In this document: positions 15,699 through 25,194 of the stretch, in pieces
Layout of the letters: every line of letters starts with the position of its first letter
How positions within the stretch are numbered: the stretch's first letter is position 1
Assembly (NCBI RefSeq): GCF_003347515.1
Contig: NZ_QEII01000313.1
Coordinates: 1-64,000, forward strand
DNA length: 64,000 nucleotides
Direction of reading: 5' to 3'
From: Rhodoferax ferrireducens
GTDB taxonomy: Bacteria; Pseudomonadota; Gammaproteobacteria; Burkholderiales; Burkholderiaceae_C
Position numbers and translations under genes: made by a program
Notes under the pieces: generated by a model
The model's database searches: none
Told to the model about the DNA's origin: nothing
The model's input: only the letters and a program-made list of their open reading frames with translations

Positions 15699-16565
15699 AT
15701 GTCTAAATCCCTGTTGTGCGGCCTGCGCCGCGCTCAATGCCGCAGCAGCGGTGCGGCCCGTCGTCAAGGCGGCTTTACCCTGGTCGAAATGGCCATCGTG
15801 CTGGTCATCATCGGGCTCATCCTCGGCGCGATCACCATCGGCAAGGACGTGCAGCGCAACGCTGAATACACCAAGGTCAAGCAGAAGTTTGTCGACCAGT
15901 GGGTGCTGGCTTACAACGCACATACGCAGCGGACGGGAGTGGTGCCGGGGGATAGCCAGACGGCGCCGCGTTTGATGGTTAACGGCTCGAATTACAACAC
16001 TGCCTACACTCCAGCCGCTGCCACCCCGCTTTCGGGTGGGAATATGACTGCCGTGCTGCCGGCGGCCGTCACTTCGATTTGTCATGGCGTCATCGGACCG
16101 GGTATGACAAGAGCCACCCAAAACGCCACGGGTATCGGTGAATTTGACCTGCGCACCATGATGTTGCAAGTCGGCGTGCGCATGCCCCCCGGCCGGGCTG
16201 AGGGCTCCGAAGACCGTTACGTTTACCTCGACTCCAATGGCAACCCGCAGGAAATTCAGGTTTGCTTTCAATGGAATCCACCCATCACCCCCTCTGGCGC
16301 AGGCAATGTGATGGTGATTTCCGGTTTGACCCCTGATCTGGCGCGCTCGCTGGACCAAATGATTGACGGCAAGGCTGATGCGCAGGAAGGCATGTTCCGC
16401 CAACAAGCTGTCGCCAACGGCGTAGCCAATGCGCCGGGCGTCCAGTGGGCTGCTAACAATACATTCGCCCAAGCCGCCGCCGCCCCCGCAGCCAGCGGCG
16501 CGGGGGCGACACTGGATGAAGATCAGGTCTTCACTGTGGTCGCCCATTACAAGATGAACCAATAA
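15699..16565 (+). CDS. Type IV prepilin-like protein (group A, first copy)
   Basis: This 288-residue prepilin has a 25-residue basic leader ending GG, cleavage before FTLVE, a Glu at +5, and the hydrophobic N-helix MAIVLVIIGLILGAITIGKDV. The globular domain has the block PPGRAEGSEDRYVYLDSNGNP, then a VCFQ motif and GLTPDLARSLDQM..DGK, shared with the next gene and with 32643-33404. Two Cys could form the usual pilin disulfide. It is probably the first gene of a long operon and, with its paralogue, a candidate for the major pilin. GAGAGGG 7 nt upstream supports the start. Confidence 0.85.
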   Translation: MSKSLLCGLRRAQCRSSGAARRQGGFTLVEMAIVLVIIGLILGAITIGKDVQRNAEYTKVKQKFVDQWVLAYNAHTQRTGVVPGDSQTAPRLMVNGSNYNTAYTPAAATPLSGGNMTAVLPAAVTSICHGVIGPGMTRATQNATGIGEFDLRTMMLQVGVRMPPGRAEGSEDRYVYLDSNGNPQEIQVCFQWNPPITPSGAGNVMVISGLTPDLARSLDQMIDGKADAQEGMFRQQAVANGVANAPGVQWAANNTFAQAAAAPAASGAGATLDEDQVFTVVAHYKMNQ

Positions 16566-16584
16566 GCGCACGACAGGAACCACC

Positions 16585-17436
16585 ATGGCAACCCAAAAAA
16601 CAACGTTTTCCGCCCGTCACCAGCATGGCTTCACGCTGGTCGAAATGGCGATCGTGCTGGTCATCATCGGCCTCATTCTGGGCGCACTGGCCGTGGGTAA
16701 GGACGTAATGCGCAACGCCGAATACCAAAAGGTCGGCAACAAATTCATCTACGAATGGAAGAAGAGTTACGACGGTTATTACCAGCGCGCCGGCGTGGTG
16801 CTGGGTGACAGTCAGGTGGCCCCGACCAATATGGTCAACGGGGATGAAACCAAAATTGGCGGCGCACTGGCTTCCGTTGGCAACCTGAATGGCGCACTGG
16901 CGGGCGTGCCTGCCAATTACACCAATACCGGCCTGCGCATCTGCAATGGTCAGGGTTTTGTCGCCGATTCCGTCGGTACAGGCGACCCCGCTCTGGCGGT
17001 CCAGAATCTGCGTGCCCTGATGCAGCGCATTGGCAATCGCATGCCGCCCGGACGTGGCGAGGGCAAGGAAGACCGTTACGTGTACACCGACAGCAATGGC
17101 AACCCGGCCGAATTGCAGGTCTGCTTTCAATTCAATCCGGCCGGAGAAATTCAGGGGGCGGGCAATGTGATGGTCATCCGGGGTTTGACGCCGGATCTGG
17201 CGCGTTATCTTGACCAACTGGTGGACGGCAAGCCGGACGCGCTGGAAGGGCGCTTCCGCCAGCAAAACAGGTTAGCCAACACCACATCGACGGCAAATCA
17301 GCCGGGCCTGCAATGGGCCGCCAACAACACTTTCGGCCAAACCAATGCAGCTGCCGCCACAGCCTCCGGCACGGGCCTCAGGCTGGATGAAGACCAGGTG
17401 GTGCTGGTGACCGCCATCTGGGTCATGGACCAATGA
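16585..17436 (+). CDS. Type IV prepilin-like protein (group A, second copy)
   Basis: This 283-residue paralogue of the preceding gene is in tandem, 19 bp apart. The leader is 15 residues (ending RHQHG), cleaved before FTLVEMAIVLVIIGLILGALAVGKDV. It shares PPGRGEGKEDRYVYTDSNGNP, the VCFQFNP motif, and GLTPDLARYLDQLVDGK with its neighbour. The duplication looks old: the first halves of the globular domains differ considerably. Its stop overlaps the next start by 4 bp (ATGA), so expression is coupled to the assembly genes. Confidence 0.85.
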   Translation: MATQKTTFSARHQHGFTLVEMAIVLVIIGLILGALAVGKDVMRNAEYQKVGNKFIYEWKKSYDGYYQRAGVVLGDSQVAPTNMVNGDETKIGGALASVGNLNGALAGVPANYTNTGLRICNGQGFVADSVGTGDPALAVQNLRALMQRIGNRMPPGRGEGKEDRYVYTDSNGNPAELQVCFQFNPAGEIQGAGNVMVIRGLTPDLARYLDQLVDGKPDALEGRFRQQNRLANTTSTANQPGLQWAANNTFGQTNAAAATASGTGLRLDEDQVVLVTAIWVMDQ

Positions 17437-17951
17437 ACACCGAGACGTCGGGCCAGGATGTTGGTGCCAGCCGGCCCGGCCGCTCTACCGGGCTGATGTT
17501 GCTCGGCGGCGCGGTGGCCGTGCTGCTACTCGGCGTGCTCGGGTTTGACCAGGCCCGCGCGGCTCGCGCCCAGGCGCAACGCGCCATGGCCGATGTGAAT
17601 GCGATGCTGGCGGACGCGCGCAGCCACGAGGAATTGGCAAAGCGCAACCGCGCGCTGCTGACCGTCTCCGGCACCGTGCAGCAGCGCGCCGAGGCATCCC
17701 TGGTGCTGCCGCGCTACTGGAGCGAGCGGCAGATCAGCCTGCGCCAGCAGAGTTTGCCGCGTGAGCAGTTCAATGCCGTGCTGGTGTCCACCGCGCGCAA
17801 CAGCAACCAGCTCTTGAAACTTGAGGAATTCGACGTGGCTGTGACGCACCCCGATGAAGGTTTGTTTGATGCGCTCGCCGGCGCGCGCTATCCGGTGATG
17901 GTGAGCCTGCGCGGCTCGCTCAATTTCCGGATCTCGGATCGGCCGCTATGA
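17433..17951 (+). CDS. Inner-membrane pilus assembly protein, PilO/MshJ-like by position
   Basis: This 172-residue bitopic protein has a short cytoplasmic N-terminus, one membrane helix (about residues 21-38), a coiled-coil stretch (ARAARAQAQRAMADVNAML) and a small periplasmic domain. Topology, size and position just before an actin-like/PilN-type gene match PilO/MshJ/GspM proteins, which link the cytoplasmic assembly platform to the secretin. Sequence similarity is not strong enough to name it outright. It overlaps both neighbours by 4 bp. Confidence 0.6.
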   Translation: MNTETSGQDVGASRPGRSTGLMLLGGAVAVLLLGVLGFDQARAARAQAQRAMADVNAMLADARSHEELAKRNRALLTVSGTVQQRAEASLVLPRYWSERQISLRQQSLPREQFNAVLVSTARNSNQLLKLEEFDVAVTHPDEGLFDALAGARYPVMVSLRGSLNFRISDRPL

Positions 17952-19261
17952 AGTCCGCCTTGATACTGTCCTTGCAGGGCGTGTGGTACAGCGAGCACGA
18001 CGGTGTCTGGGAGACATCGTCCGCCCAGCCGCTACTCGCTCCTCAAAGCCGCATCCTGACTGATTTCGACAATGCGCCGTCCGGTGTGATGGCCGTCGAC
18101 ACCCAGCCCGATTTCGCCGCCGCGGTCATCGAGAAGCACCTGCGCTCCGAAGGCCTGATCGATGGCGAGGCGCATGTGCTCGCGCACCGCATCCTGGCGG
18201 CAGGCGGCGGCTCCCGCGCCTACTACACGGCGGTGCCAGTGGCGGCCTGGCAGGATTCGTTCACCTGGCTGCAACAACAGCCCTCCGTCGGTTTGCTGTT
18301 TTCGGTCGATGCCGGGATGCTGGCACTGGCGCAGCGCCATGATGCCGTGCTGTGTCGCACCGGGCGTCAGTTCCGCTTCCTGCTGTCGCAACCGGGGGCG
18401 CTGGTTTATCTGTCCACCACGGCTTTCTCAGACGACCCCGACGACATCGACACGGCGCTCCTGAACCTGGTCGAGCAGGTGCGCGCTCAGTGGTTGCCAC
18501 GCCACGAAAAAATGGCGCTCTACTGGTGCGATCTGCTGGCGCCGGACCTTGACGACGGTGCACGACTTCACGCCATCGCTCATCGCCGTCTGGGCGTCAA
18601 GGTCGAGTCCGCGCCGGTCGCCCGCTTTACCTCGGAGAGCGGCGCATTGCGCACCGCAGCCCACGCGATGGCGCAAGCGCTCTCGTGGCGCGCTGCGGTC
18701 AATCCGTGGATCGACCGCGTCGCCGCGGCCGCGGAGCGCTTCAGCCTGCCGATCGCGGGCGTCACGGCCACCTGCGGGATCGGATTCATGCTGGTCGCCG
18801 CCGCCTGGGTCATGCAAACCTTGCAATTGCAGGCGCAAGAGGGTCGCATGCGCGAAGAAATCGCCACCATCACCAGCCGCAATGCCGGGCTGGACGTGGC
18901 ACCGGCCACCCTGTTGGCCCGGCAAGCCGAAACCCTGGGTTTTCTGGATGCACTGGCAGGCGCTGCCGCCAGCCCTGATCTGCTCGGATTTTTGGACACG
19001 GTTCGCAAGGCGTCTGACCAGCGCGTGCGCGTCATGCGCGTGCGTCTGTTGTCCGCCGAAGGACCCCAAGCGGGCTTTCGGGTGGATGGCGTGCCAGTCA
19101 ACAACGCGGGCTCCGAGCGCGCCCTGTCAGGATTCCTGGCGGCCTTGCGTGCGCAGGGCTACGAGGTGAAGGCAGAAGACCCGGGTTACCAGACGCAGCA
19201 ACCGGGTTTCTTTTCCTATTCTGTCCGCCGGATTGCGCCTGTCAGCGCAGACATATCATGA
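17948..19261 (+). CDS. GspL/MshI-like bitopic assembly protein (PilM-N-like)
   Basis: This 437-residue protein has a long cytoplasmic region (residues 1-260) of the size expected for the actin-like PilM/GspL domain, a single membrane helix (about 265-290), a coiled coil (LQAQEGRMREEIATIT) and a periplasmic PilN/GspL-type ferredoxin-like domain. In canonical type IV pili PilM and PilN are separate; MSHA and type II systems use a fused form, as here. Actin-like phosphate motifs are degenerate. It sits between the PilO-like and MshK-like genes and overlaps both by 4 bp. Confidence 0.6.
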   Translation: MKSALILSLQGVWYSEHDGVWETSSAQPLLAPQSRILTDFDNAPSGVMAVDTQPDFAAAVIEKHLRSEGLIDGEAHVLAHRILAAGGGSRAYYTAVPVAAWQDSFTWLQQQPSVGLLFSVDAGMLALAQRHDAVLCRTGRQFRFLLSQPGALVYLSTTAFSDDPDDIDTALLNLVEQVRAQWLPRHEKMALYWCDLLAPDLDDGARLHAIAHRRLGVKVESAPVARFTSESGALRTAAHAMAQALSWRAAVNPWIDRVAAAAERFSLPIAGVTATCGIGFMLVAAAWVMQTLQLQAQEGRMREEIATITSRNAGLDVAPATLLARQAETLGFLDALAGAAASPDLLGFLDTVRKASDQRVRVMRVRLLSAEGPQAGFRVDGVPVNNAGSERALSGFLAALRAQGYEVKAEDPGYQTQQPGFFSYSVRRIAPVSADIS

Positions 19262-19815
19262 AGAAATACGCCGCATTGCTGCTGATGGTGGCCAGTCTCG
19301 CCGCGCTGGCCTGGGCCAGTGTGCTGGCCGTGCGCCTGGCCTTGAAAGCAGCGCCGGCATGGTCCGCTTCGGCACCTTCCAGCCTGCACGGCAAGGAAGG
19401 CGAAGAGGCGCTGCAACGCTTGCGCAGGATCGATCGCGTGCTCACCCAGATTGACGCACTCAAGCCGCTTGCCTCGCAAGTGGCGACAGGACCGCTGGCG
19501 CAACCCGCACCGCCGCCACTCGCGTCGCTGGTCAAACCGGCCGTGCAAGGCAGCACCTCGCAGACCGGTAAAACGGTGACGGTACTGGCCAAGGAAGCAC
19601 CGGTCATTTCCATGGTCTATCTTTCCACCGACATGCAGCGCGCGGTGATCAACGGCAAGCTGTATGCCAGTGGTGACAGCATGCCCGATGGGGGTCGCTT
19701 GGTGGCGATCAGCCTGAACGAGGTGGTGATTGATTACAAGGGCCGGCGCAAAGTGCTGTCGGTACCGCGTAGCCAGGTCTCGGGCAGCACCGCCAGACCC
19801 CTGGAAGAGAAGTAG
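19258..19815 (+). CDS. MshK/PilP-like assembly protein
   Basis: This 185-residue protein has an N-terminal membrane helix (residues 4-25), a Pro/Ala-rich linker and a C-terminal small beta domain (residues about 110-172: VYLSTDMQRAVINGKLYASGDSM, then VAISLNEVVIDYKGRRKVL). The pattern 'inhibitor-of-loss: INGK..xxGD..xxxxVxxIxxxxVxxxxxG' is that of the GspC-HR/PilP/MshK domain that touches the secretin. It overlaps the preceding gene by 4 bp and lies upstream of the secretin gene, as in MSHA clusters. Confidence 0.65.
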   Translation: MKKYAALLLMVASLAALAWASVLAVRLALKAAPAWSASAPSSLHGKEGEEALQRLRRIDRVLTQIDALKPLASQVATGPLAQPAPPPLASLVKPAVQGSTSQTGKTVTVLAKEAPVISMVYLSTDMQRAVINGKLYASGDSMPDGGRLVAISLNEVVIDYKGRRKVLSVPRSQVSGSTARPLEEK

Positions 19816-19818
19816 GAG

Positions 19819-20448
19819 ATGGTCTTGAACAAGCGGTTCATGGCTCTGGTCGCGCTGGTTCTGGCCTTGCTGGCCATTGCCATCGTGGTCGGCTGGCGTG
19901 CTTCGTCCACTTCTGAGCCACTACCCGGGTCAACGGTCTCGGTGGCGCCGTCGCTAGCCCCGCCGTCCGCCCCTGCCGCAAATTTACCGCGAGCGGGTGA
20001 CGGCGCGCCGCCTTGGGCGGCGGGTGGCATCCCATCGTCCTCGCAGGTGCAGGCGCAGGCTGACAAGCCGTTGAATGGCCTGCCCATGACGACCGGGCCG
20101 GCGGCGACCCAGCGTGAGCTCAAGGAGCTGGAAACGATGCAGCAGGAACTTGCCAACGCCATGCGTGATGGCAAGCAGCCCGACCCCAAAAAGGTCGCAG
20201 AAATGCTGACCCGCCTGAAAGAAAAGCATGGCTCGACGGTGGCCGGTGTCAACCTGGATGCCGTGATCAGCAATCTGCAAACTGCGACGGAAATGCAGGC
20301 ACTGGCACTGGAGATCCAGCACGAAAGCGCCAAGCCGGGCGGTGGTGACGGCAAGAAGATGCAAGGCTACGTCGCGCAGTTGACCAAGTTGCAGTCCCGG
20401 ATGCGCATGGACATTTCGGTACCCCAGAAACCGGAAGCCACCAAATGA
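19819..20448 (+). CDS. Membrane-anchored protein of unknown function within the pilus operon
   Basis: This 209-residue protein has one N-terminal membrane helix (about residues 8-25), a Pro/Ser/Ala-rich periplasmic linker (30-85) and a helical, charged C-terminal domain (95-200) with coiled-coil character (QRELKELETMQQELANAM). I do not recognise the family. It starts 3 bp after the preceding stop and overlaps the next prepilin gene by 4 bp, so it is part of the machine. The close GGAG upstream may also serve the Met at 19840. Confidence 0.6.
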   Translation: MVLNKRFMALVALVLALLAIAIVVGWRASSTSEPLPGSTVSVAPSLAPPSAPAANLPRAGDGAPPWAAGGIPSSSQVQAQADKPLNGLPMTTGPAATQRELKELETMQQELANAMRDGKQPDPKKVAEMLTRLKEKHGSTVAGVNLDAVISNLQTATEMQALALEIQHESAKPGGGDGKKMQGYVAQLTKLQSRMRMDISVPQKPEATK

Positions 20449-21149
20449 CGGGCTCCCATGGCGCTTGTCCGCGCCTGCGCGGATTTTCAATGATCGAGAT
20501 GGCGGTTTCGCTGGTGGTGATCGGTCTGATGGTGTCGGGCAGCGCGGCCTATCTGGGCCTGTTCAGAAGCGGCAACCAGCTGGGGACCGACGCGCAACTG
20601 GTGTCGCTGTCGGAGAGCGTCATGTTGTTTGCCGGCATGCGCAGTCGCTTGCCGTGCCCGGATACGGCGGGCGACGGCTATGAGGCGCTGGTGGCCGGTG
20701 CCTGCCCGGCCGGCACCCAGGTGGGCTGGCTGCCTTATCTGTCGATGGGCCTGAGCCAGCCGTCAGCGCGGCAGCGCGCCATTTACGGCGTGTACCGCAA
20801 CCCGGCGGCCGATCTGGCTGTGAGTACCGCTCCAGCCACGGTCCAGACGGCAGCCGTCCAGCTTGTGCCCAACATCGCATTCGTCTACGTGACCGGCGAC
20901 GGGACGACGGCCCAGGGCGCCCAAAACTGCGCCGCGAATGTCGTGAGCAATCCGGCTTTTGTGCTTCTGGCGTCCGGCGAAGACCTCGATGGCGATGGCC
21001 TGCAGGTGGACGGCATCCACAACACGCTGCCTGCCAACGGGCGTTGCTTTGCATCACCAACGCGCGCAGTGGACACCAATTTCGACGATCGCACCCTGGC
21101 GATCAGTTCTAACGCCTTGATGGCACGACTAACCAACAAATTATTGTGA
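20445..21149 (+). CDS. Minor pseudopilin (group B, PCPDT motif)
   Basis: This 234-residue prepilin has a 13-residue leader ending RLRG, cleavage before FSMIE, then MAVSLVVIGLMVSGSAAYLG. Soon after the helix comes SRLPCPDTAGDG, a motif shared with the three large prepilins at 28161-32628. A late block (DTNFDDRTLAIS) is also shared. At 234 residues it is the only group B member without a long C-terminal hydrophobic tract, so it may represent the ancestral form. It sits directly before the secretin gene, unlike the other group B members. Confidence 0.8.
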   Translation: MTGSHGACPRLRGFSMIEMAVSLVVIGLMVSGSAAYLGLFRSGNQLGTDAQLVSLSESVMLFAGMRSRLPCPDTAGDGYEALVAGACPAGTQVGWLPYLSMGLSQPSARQRAIYGVYRNPAADLAVSTAPATVQTAAVQLVPNIAFVYVTGDGTTAQGAQNCAANVVSNPAFVLLASGEDLDGDGLQVDGIHNTLPANGRCFASPTRAVDTNFDDRTLAISSNALMARLTNKLL

Positions 21150-21165
21150 AAAGGCGAGCGACGCA

Positions 21166-22857
21166 ATGAAGATTTTTCCTCTATTCCCCCAGCGCCAGGC
21201 GCTCTACAGCGGTCTGCCCCGCGCAGTGTTTCTCCTGGGTGGCGCAGCCCTGCTGGCGGGCTGTGCCAACACCACACCTCGCAGCCTCGGCACCCTGCCG
21301 CCCACCGACGAACAAACCATCAGCAAGCTCACCGCCAATCTGGCGCAGGAGTCTGCCAAGCTGGCCGCCGCCCGCGACGAAACCCGGCAGCTGATTGAAA
21401 AGAGGGCGGTCCAGCCCGAGCCGCAGGCGATTGCGCCGCGTCACGATCCGATGGAAGACATCATCGTATCGGTCAAGCTGCAGAACGCCACGCTGAGCTC
21501 GATGCTGCAGGTCTTCTCGGACCAGGCCCGCATGAACATGCTGGTCGATCCGGAAGTGCTGGCCATCGACAAGCGCGCCAGCTTCTACCTGAACCGCGTC
21601 ACGGCACGCGAGTTGTACCGGCACATTCTGGATGCCTTTGACCTGTCGGGTCAGGTTGAAGGGAACACCACGAAGATCGGAATGTTCGAGGAGCGATTCT
21701 TCAACATCGACTTTCTCAATTCCCGCATGAGTCTGGATGTCACCGCCGGCGGCAATGTGTTCGGTGCCAATACCGGCGGGACGGCCGGCGACCAGATACG
21801 CGGCAATATTTCCCTGAGCGGTGGAACCGGCAAGCAAATCGAAAGCTACGACCAGCTCGAAACCAACCTGAAGCAGCTGATTGGCGCCAAGGAAGGCGAG
21901 GCCAAGCAGTCCGACAACAAGGAAGAGGACAGAAAACGCACGGTCTACAGCCTTAACAAAAGCTCGGGCACCTTGTTTGTACGCACGCGGCCGTCGCAGA
22001 TGCGCATGGTCGAAAAAATGATCGATCGCTACAAGGTGGTGCTGCGCCGCCAGGTTCTGATCGAAGCCCAGTTGCTGGATGTGGAACTCAATGACCAGTT
22101 CCAATACGGGGTGGACTGGACTTTGCTGCGCAACAACGTCGCCGGCATCGTGGGCGGCGCACCCATTGCGGCCAGCGCCGTGTCCTCGATACTGTCCAGT
22201 ACCGGTGAAGCAGCGGCGGCGCGCACACTGATCTTTCCATCACAGTCCATCGGCTACGCCGAGGGGCGCTCGGCCGGGCTGGCCTACACCCGCGGCAGCG
22301 TTTCCGCAGCCATCAGCCTGTTGCGCGGCTTCGGCAACGTGAAGGTCCTGTCCAACCCTAGCATACGGGTGCGCAACAACGTCCCGGCGCTGTTGAGCGT
22401 GGGCAGCTCCAACCGCTATGTGGCCAAGTCCTCGGTGACCGTGACCAATCCGGGTGGCGGCGCCGCCACCACGACGGCCGATGTTCAAACCGACTCAGTC
22501 TTCAGCGGCGTCATCATTGGCGTGGTTCCCTTCATCGGGGATCAGGGCAATGTGGAGTTGCTGATCAATCCGATGCAAACCGAAGTCGACGCGGTCAGCC
22601 TGGAGTTGCAGGATGTGGGCGGCGGCAACAAGGTCACGCTGCCCAAAGTCAGCTTCAAGGGCATGACCACCACCCTGAACATTCAGGATGGCGACACCGT
22701 GATCATTGGCGGCCTGATCGACCAGAACACCTCCGGCACCGATCGCGGAACGCCCGGCCTGTCCGACGTGCCTGTGTTCGGCAAGATGTTCGGCAACGAA
22801 TCGACCAACCATCACAGCCGCGAGATGGTGATTGTCTTGAAGGTGAAACTGCTGTGA
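21166..22857 (+). CDS. mshL: Secretin of the MSHA-like pilus (MshL-type)
   Basis: This 563-residue outer-membrane secretin forms the gated pore for the pilus. It has a lipoprotein signal (LLAGC, Cys33), a coiled region (50-85), an N0/STN-type domain (about 95-165; DIIVSVKLQNATLSSMLQVF), a Gly/Ser-rich loop (190-230), an N1-type domain, and the C-terminal secretin domain with the family end motif (GLSDVPVFGKMFGNE). It is shorter than PilQ and lacks AMIN domains, which fits MshL. It starts 16 bp after the group B pseudopilin and overlaps the next gene through GTGA. Confidence 0.85.
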   Translation: MKIFPLFPQRQALYSGLPRAVFLLGGAALLAGCANTTPRSLGTLPPTDEQTISKLTANLAQESAKLAAARDETRQLIEKRAVQPEPQAIAPRHDPMEDIIVSVKLQNATLSSMLQVFSDQARMNMLVDPEVLAIDKRASFYLNRVTARELYRHILDAFDLSGQVEGNTTKIGMFEERFFNIDFLNSRMSLDVTAGGNVFGANTGGTAGDQIRGNISLSGGTGKQIESYDQLETNLKQLIGAKEGEAKQSDNKEEDRKRTVYSLNKSSGTLFVRTRPSQMRMVEKMIDRYKVVLRRQVLIEAQLLDVELNDQFQYGVDWTLLRNNVAGIVGGAPIAASAVSSILSSTGEAAAARTLIFPSQSIGYAEGRSAGLAYTRGSVSAAISLLRGFGNVKVLSNPSIRVRNNVPALLSVGSSNRYVAKSSVTVTNPGGGAATTTADVQTDSVFSGVIIGVVPFIGDQGNVELLINPMQTEVDAVSLELQDVGGGNKVTLPKVSFKGMTTTLNIQDGDTVIIGGLIDQNTSGTDRGTPGLSDVPVFGKMFGNESTNHHSREMVIVLKVKLL

Positions 22858-23684
22858 GCCTGATCTATTCAGCCCTGAACAAGCTGGAACAGGAATCCGG
22901 CGTAGCGGGCACGCCGGACAAGACCGTGGCCAACCCTTATGCGGCTACGGCACGGAAATCAGGCGCGCCGCGCTGGGTTTATCTGGTCGTGCTGGGCTGC
23001 CTGCTGGTCGTGCTGGGCGGCTGGCTGTCCATGAGCGCGCTGAAGGCAAAGTTCGCGGCAGAGCAAGTGCGTGAACCTGACCACCAACCGGCCCCGATGC
23101 CCGCAGTGCCTTCGGCACCCGTGCCGCCGATCCAGTTTGCCGAGGCACCAGTCCAGGCGCCGCCTGCGCGCACTGAAATCATGGTACCGGTTTCGACACC
23201 GACCAGCGAAAGTCTGGCGGAACCCGCAAAAACCGTGCAGCCCAAGCCCCGCGCCCAGGCCCGGCCGAAACCGCCAGCGCAGGTAGTCACCGAAACAGCG
23301 CCGGCTGCGGACGAGATCAATCCGGAAGAAACCAACCGACTCACGCAGGCCGTCAAACGCGCCATTCAGGCGGGACAAAACGAGGAGGCCACAAACTTGC
23401 TCAAGCAGTTGGCCACACGTTTGCCGCCCGAGAGCATCACCTTGTTGCGTCTGAACGCCTGGCACCGGATGCAGAGCGGCGATGAGGCGCAGGCGATGGT
23501 GCTGTACCGCCAGATTGGCGAGCGCATTCCGGGCGATGAGTCCGCCGGCATCAATCTGGCGCTGCTGAACTGGAAAGCCGGCCGCCAGGAAGAAGCGCGG
23601 CGCGTGATCGGCGCGCTGGCGGAGCGCCATCCCGAATCGGAGACCGTGCAACGGTACAGCCGCGAACTGGGAGCGCCCAGATGA
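22854..23684 (+). CDS. mshN: TPR-containing bitopic protein, MshN-like
   Basis: This 276-residue protein starts at GTG 22854, overlapping the secretin stop by 4 bp. The N-terminus SLIYSALNKLEQ is typical of MshN/GspB-type proteins; a membrane helix spans about 42-62, a long Pro-rich linker 75-150 crosses the periplasm, and 160-270 form TPR-like helical repeats (ATNLLKQLATRLPP, QAMVLYRQIGERIPGD, EARRVIGALAERHPE). It probably helps assemble or stabilise the secretin. It is coupled by overlap to the ExeA-like ATPase gene. Confidence 0.75.
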   Translation: MSLIYSALNKLEQESGVAGTPDKTVANPYAATARKSGAPRWVYLVVLGCLLVVLGGWLSMSALKAKFAAEQVREPDHQPAPMPAVPSAPVPPIQFAEAPVQAPPARTEIMVPVSTPTSESLAEPAKTVQPKPRAQARPKPPAQVVTETAPAADEINPEETNRLTQAVKRAIQAGQNEEATNLLKQLATRLPPESITLLRLNAWHRMQSGDEAQAMVLYRQIGERIPGDESAGINLALLNWKAGRQEEARRVIGALAERHPESETVQRYSRELGAPR

Positions 23685-25177
23685 ATGAGCGTGTGGCCCT
23701 GCCACAGCACTTGCGCGCGCTGGGCTTTGAGCGCAATCCGTTTCCGCAGACGCCGGACGCAGACTGCTACTTTCGCACCGAAGCCATTGAGCAGCAATTT
23801 GCGGAGACGCTGCATTGCCTCAAGGCGGGCAAAGGTTTTGTGCTGCTGACGGGGGAGGTCGGCACCGGCAAGAGCACCTTCCTGCGTTGCCTGATGGACG
23901 ATCTGGCGGCGACGGACTGCGCCGTGTCCTTTGTCTTCAACACCTTCCTGCAGGGCCGGGATCTGCTGCTCGCGATCAATCGGGATTTTGGTCTCGCCGG
24001 CGGCGCGGACATGGCCGAAGACATTGACCGCCTGAACCACTATCTGATCGAACAGAACACGCAGGGGCGATGCTGTGTGGTGGTGATCGACGATGCGCAG
24101 AATCTTGACGCGGCGAGCCTGGAACTGCTGCGCCTGCTGTCCAACCTGGAAACGCGCCAGAACAAGCTGGTGCAGATTGTGTTGTCCGGCCAGCCCGAAT
24201 TGTTGCTGCTCTTGCGCAAGAATGAAAGCCGGCAACTGGCCAGCCGCATCGTGCAGCACATCGAACTGGCACCCCTGTCGCCCAGCGAGTGCGCGCGCTA
24301 CATCAGTTTCAGAATCGCACGCGCAGGCACCGATGGCCGCCTGCGCCTGAACGCAGCGGCCCAAGGCGCCCTGCATCGGCACGCGCGCGGCAATCCGCGG
24401 CGGCTTCACCTGATCATGGATCGCTGCCTGTACGGTGTGGCGCCGACGGAGCGCCGCGAGATCGACAAGGCATTGATTGAGCTTGCGGCGCGCGAAAGCG
24501 GCATCGCGCGCACACCCGGTCGACGCAGCTTCAAATGGCCGCTGATAGGCGGCGGCGTCGCGCTTGCTGTCGGACTGGCCGCCTGGACCGGCGTTGACCG
24601 CTTGTCCGCGGCCTTGATGGCACAGGCGAAACCCGCCCCGGCGGCGGTGGCACCCGTAGCGATGCTTCCCGTGGCCAGGGTGCCGGCGGCCGCCGTGAAA
24701 CAGGATGCGACACAGGATTTACAGGCTTGCCTGCAGGGCTTACGCGCCGGTGCACGCCTGGCCGATATTCAAAACGGTCTGGGTGCCGACACCCGCGGCG
24801 CAACACTTCAATTACTCGCCAAGGACGGGCTGGCGCTGTCAGCGGTGCCGGCCGGCATGCAGGTGCCGGATGTCCCTGACGCCCAGGGCCACAAGGCCTG
24901 CCGTTGGACGGCTGCGGGCGATCGCTGGGTGCTGTGGCGCCCGGTGCATCTGCCCTTCGCGCTGAGCGAGGGCGCGCAGAGCGAGGCCGTGCGCTGGCTG
25001 CAGGTCCAGTTGGTGGCGAACAATTTGTATACCGCGCCAGTGGACGGCATGGCCGGCTGGCGCACGCTGGCGGCGCTCAATGTTTTTCAGCGCCAGCATG
25101 GCGTGCCGGCGCAGACCGGTGTGGATGCGTGGACGCTGTTCCTTCTGGAACATGGCACAGCCAAGAGCGCCGTTTGA
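23681..25177 (+). CDS. mshM: ExeA/MshM-like ATPase with peptidoglycan-binding domain
   Basis: This 498-residue protein has a cytoplasmic AAA domain (Walker A GEVGTGKS about 59-66; Walker B VVVIDDAQN about 132-140; ExeA-type N-terminus GFERNPFPQTPD), a membrane helix about 285-305, and a periplasmic part ending in a peptidoglycan_binding_1-like domain (about 430-495; AVRWLQVQLVANNLYTAPVDG...LNVFQRQHG). This is the GspA/ExeA layout, which remodels peptidoglycan to let the secretin insert. MshM proteins often lack the wall-binding part, so the gene is nearer to ExeA in domain content. Confidence 0.85.
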   Translation: MNERVALPQHLRALGFERNPFPQTPDADCYFRTEAIEQQFAETLHCLKAGKGFVLLTGEVGTGKSTFLRCLMDDLAATDCAVSFVFNTFLQGRDLLLAINRDFGLAGGADMAEDIDRLNHYLIEQNTQGRCCVVVIDDAQNLDAASLELLRLLSNLETRQNKLVQIVLSGQPELLLLLRKNESRQLASRIVQHIELAPLSPSECARYISFRIARAGTDGRLRLNAAAQGALHRHARGNPRRLHLIMDRCLYGVAPTERREIDKALIELAARESGIARTPGRRSFKWPLIGGGVALAVGLAAWTGVDRLSAALMAQAKPAPAAVAPVAMLPVARVPAAAVKQDATQDLQACLQGLRAGARLADIQNGLGADTRGATLQLLAKDGLALSAVPAGMQVPDVPDAQGHKACRWTAAGDRWVLWRPVHLPFALSEGAQSEAVRWLQVQLVANNLYTAPVDGMAGWRTLAALNVFQRQHGVPAQTGVDAWTLFLLEHGTAKSAV

Positions 25178-25194
25178 GCGGATGCGAGCAGAAC

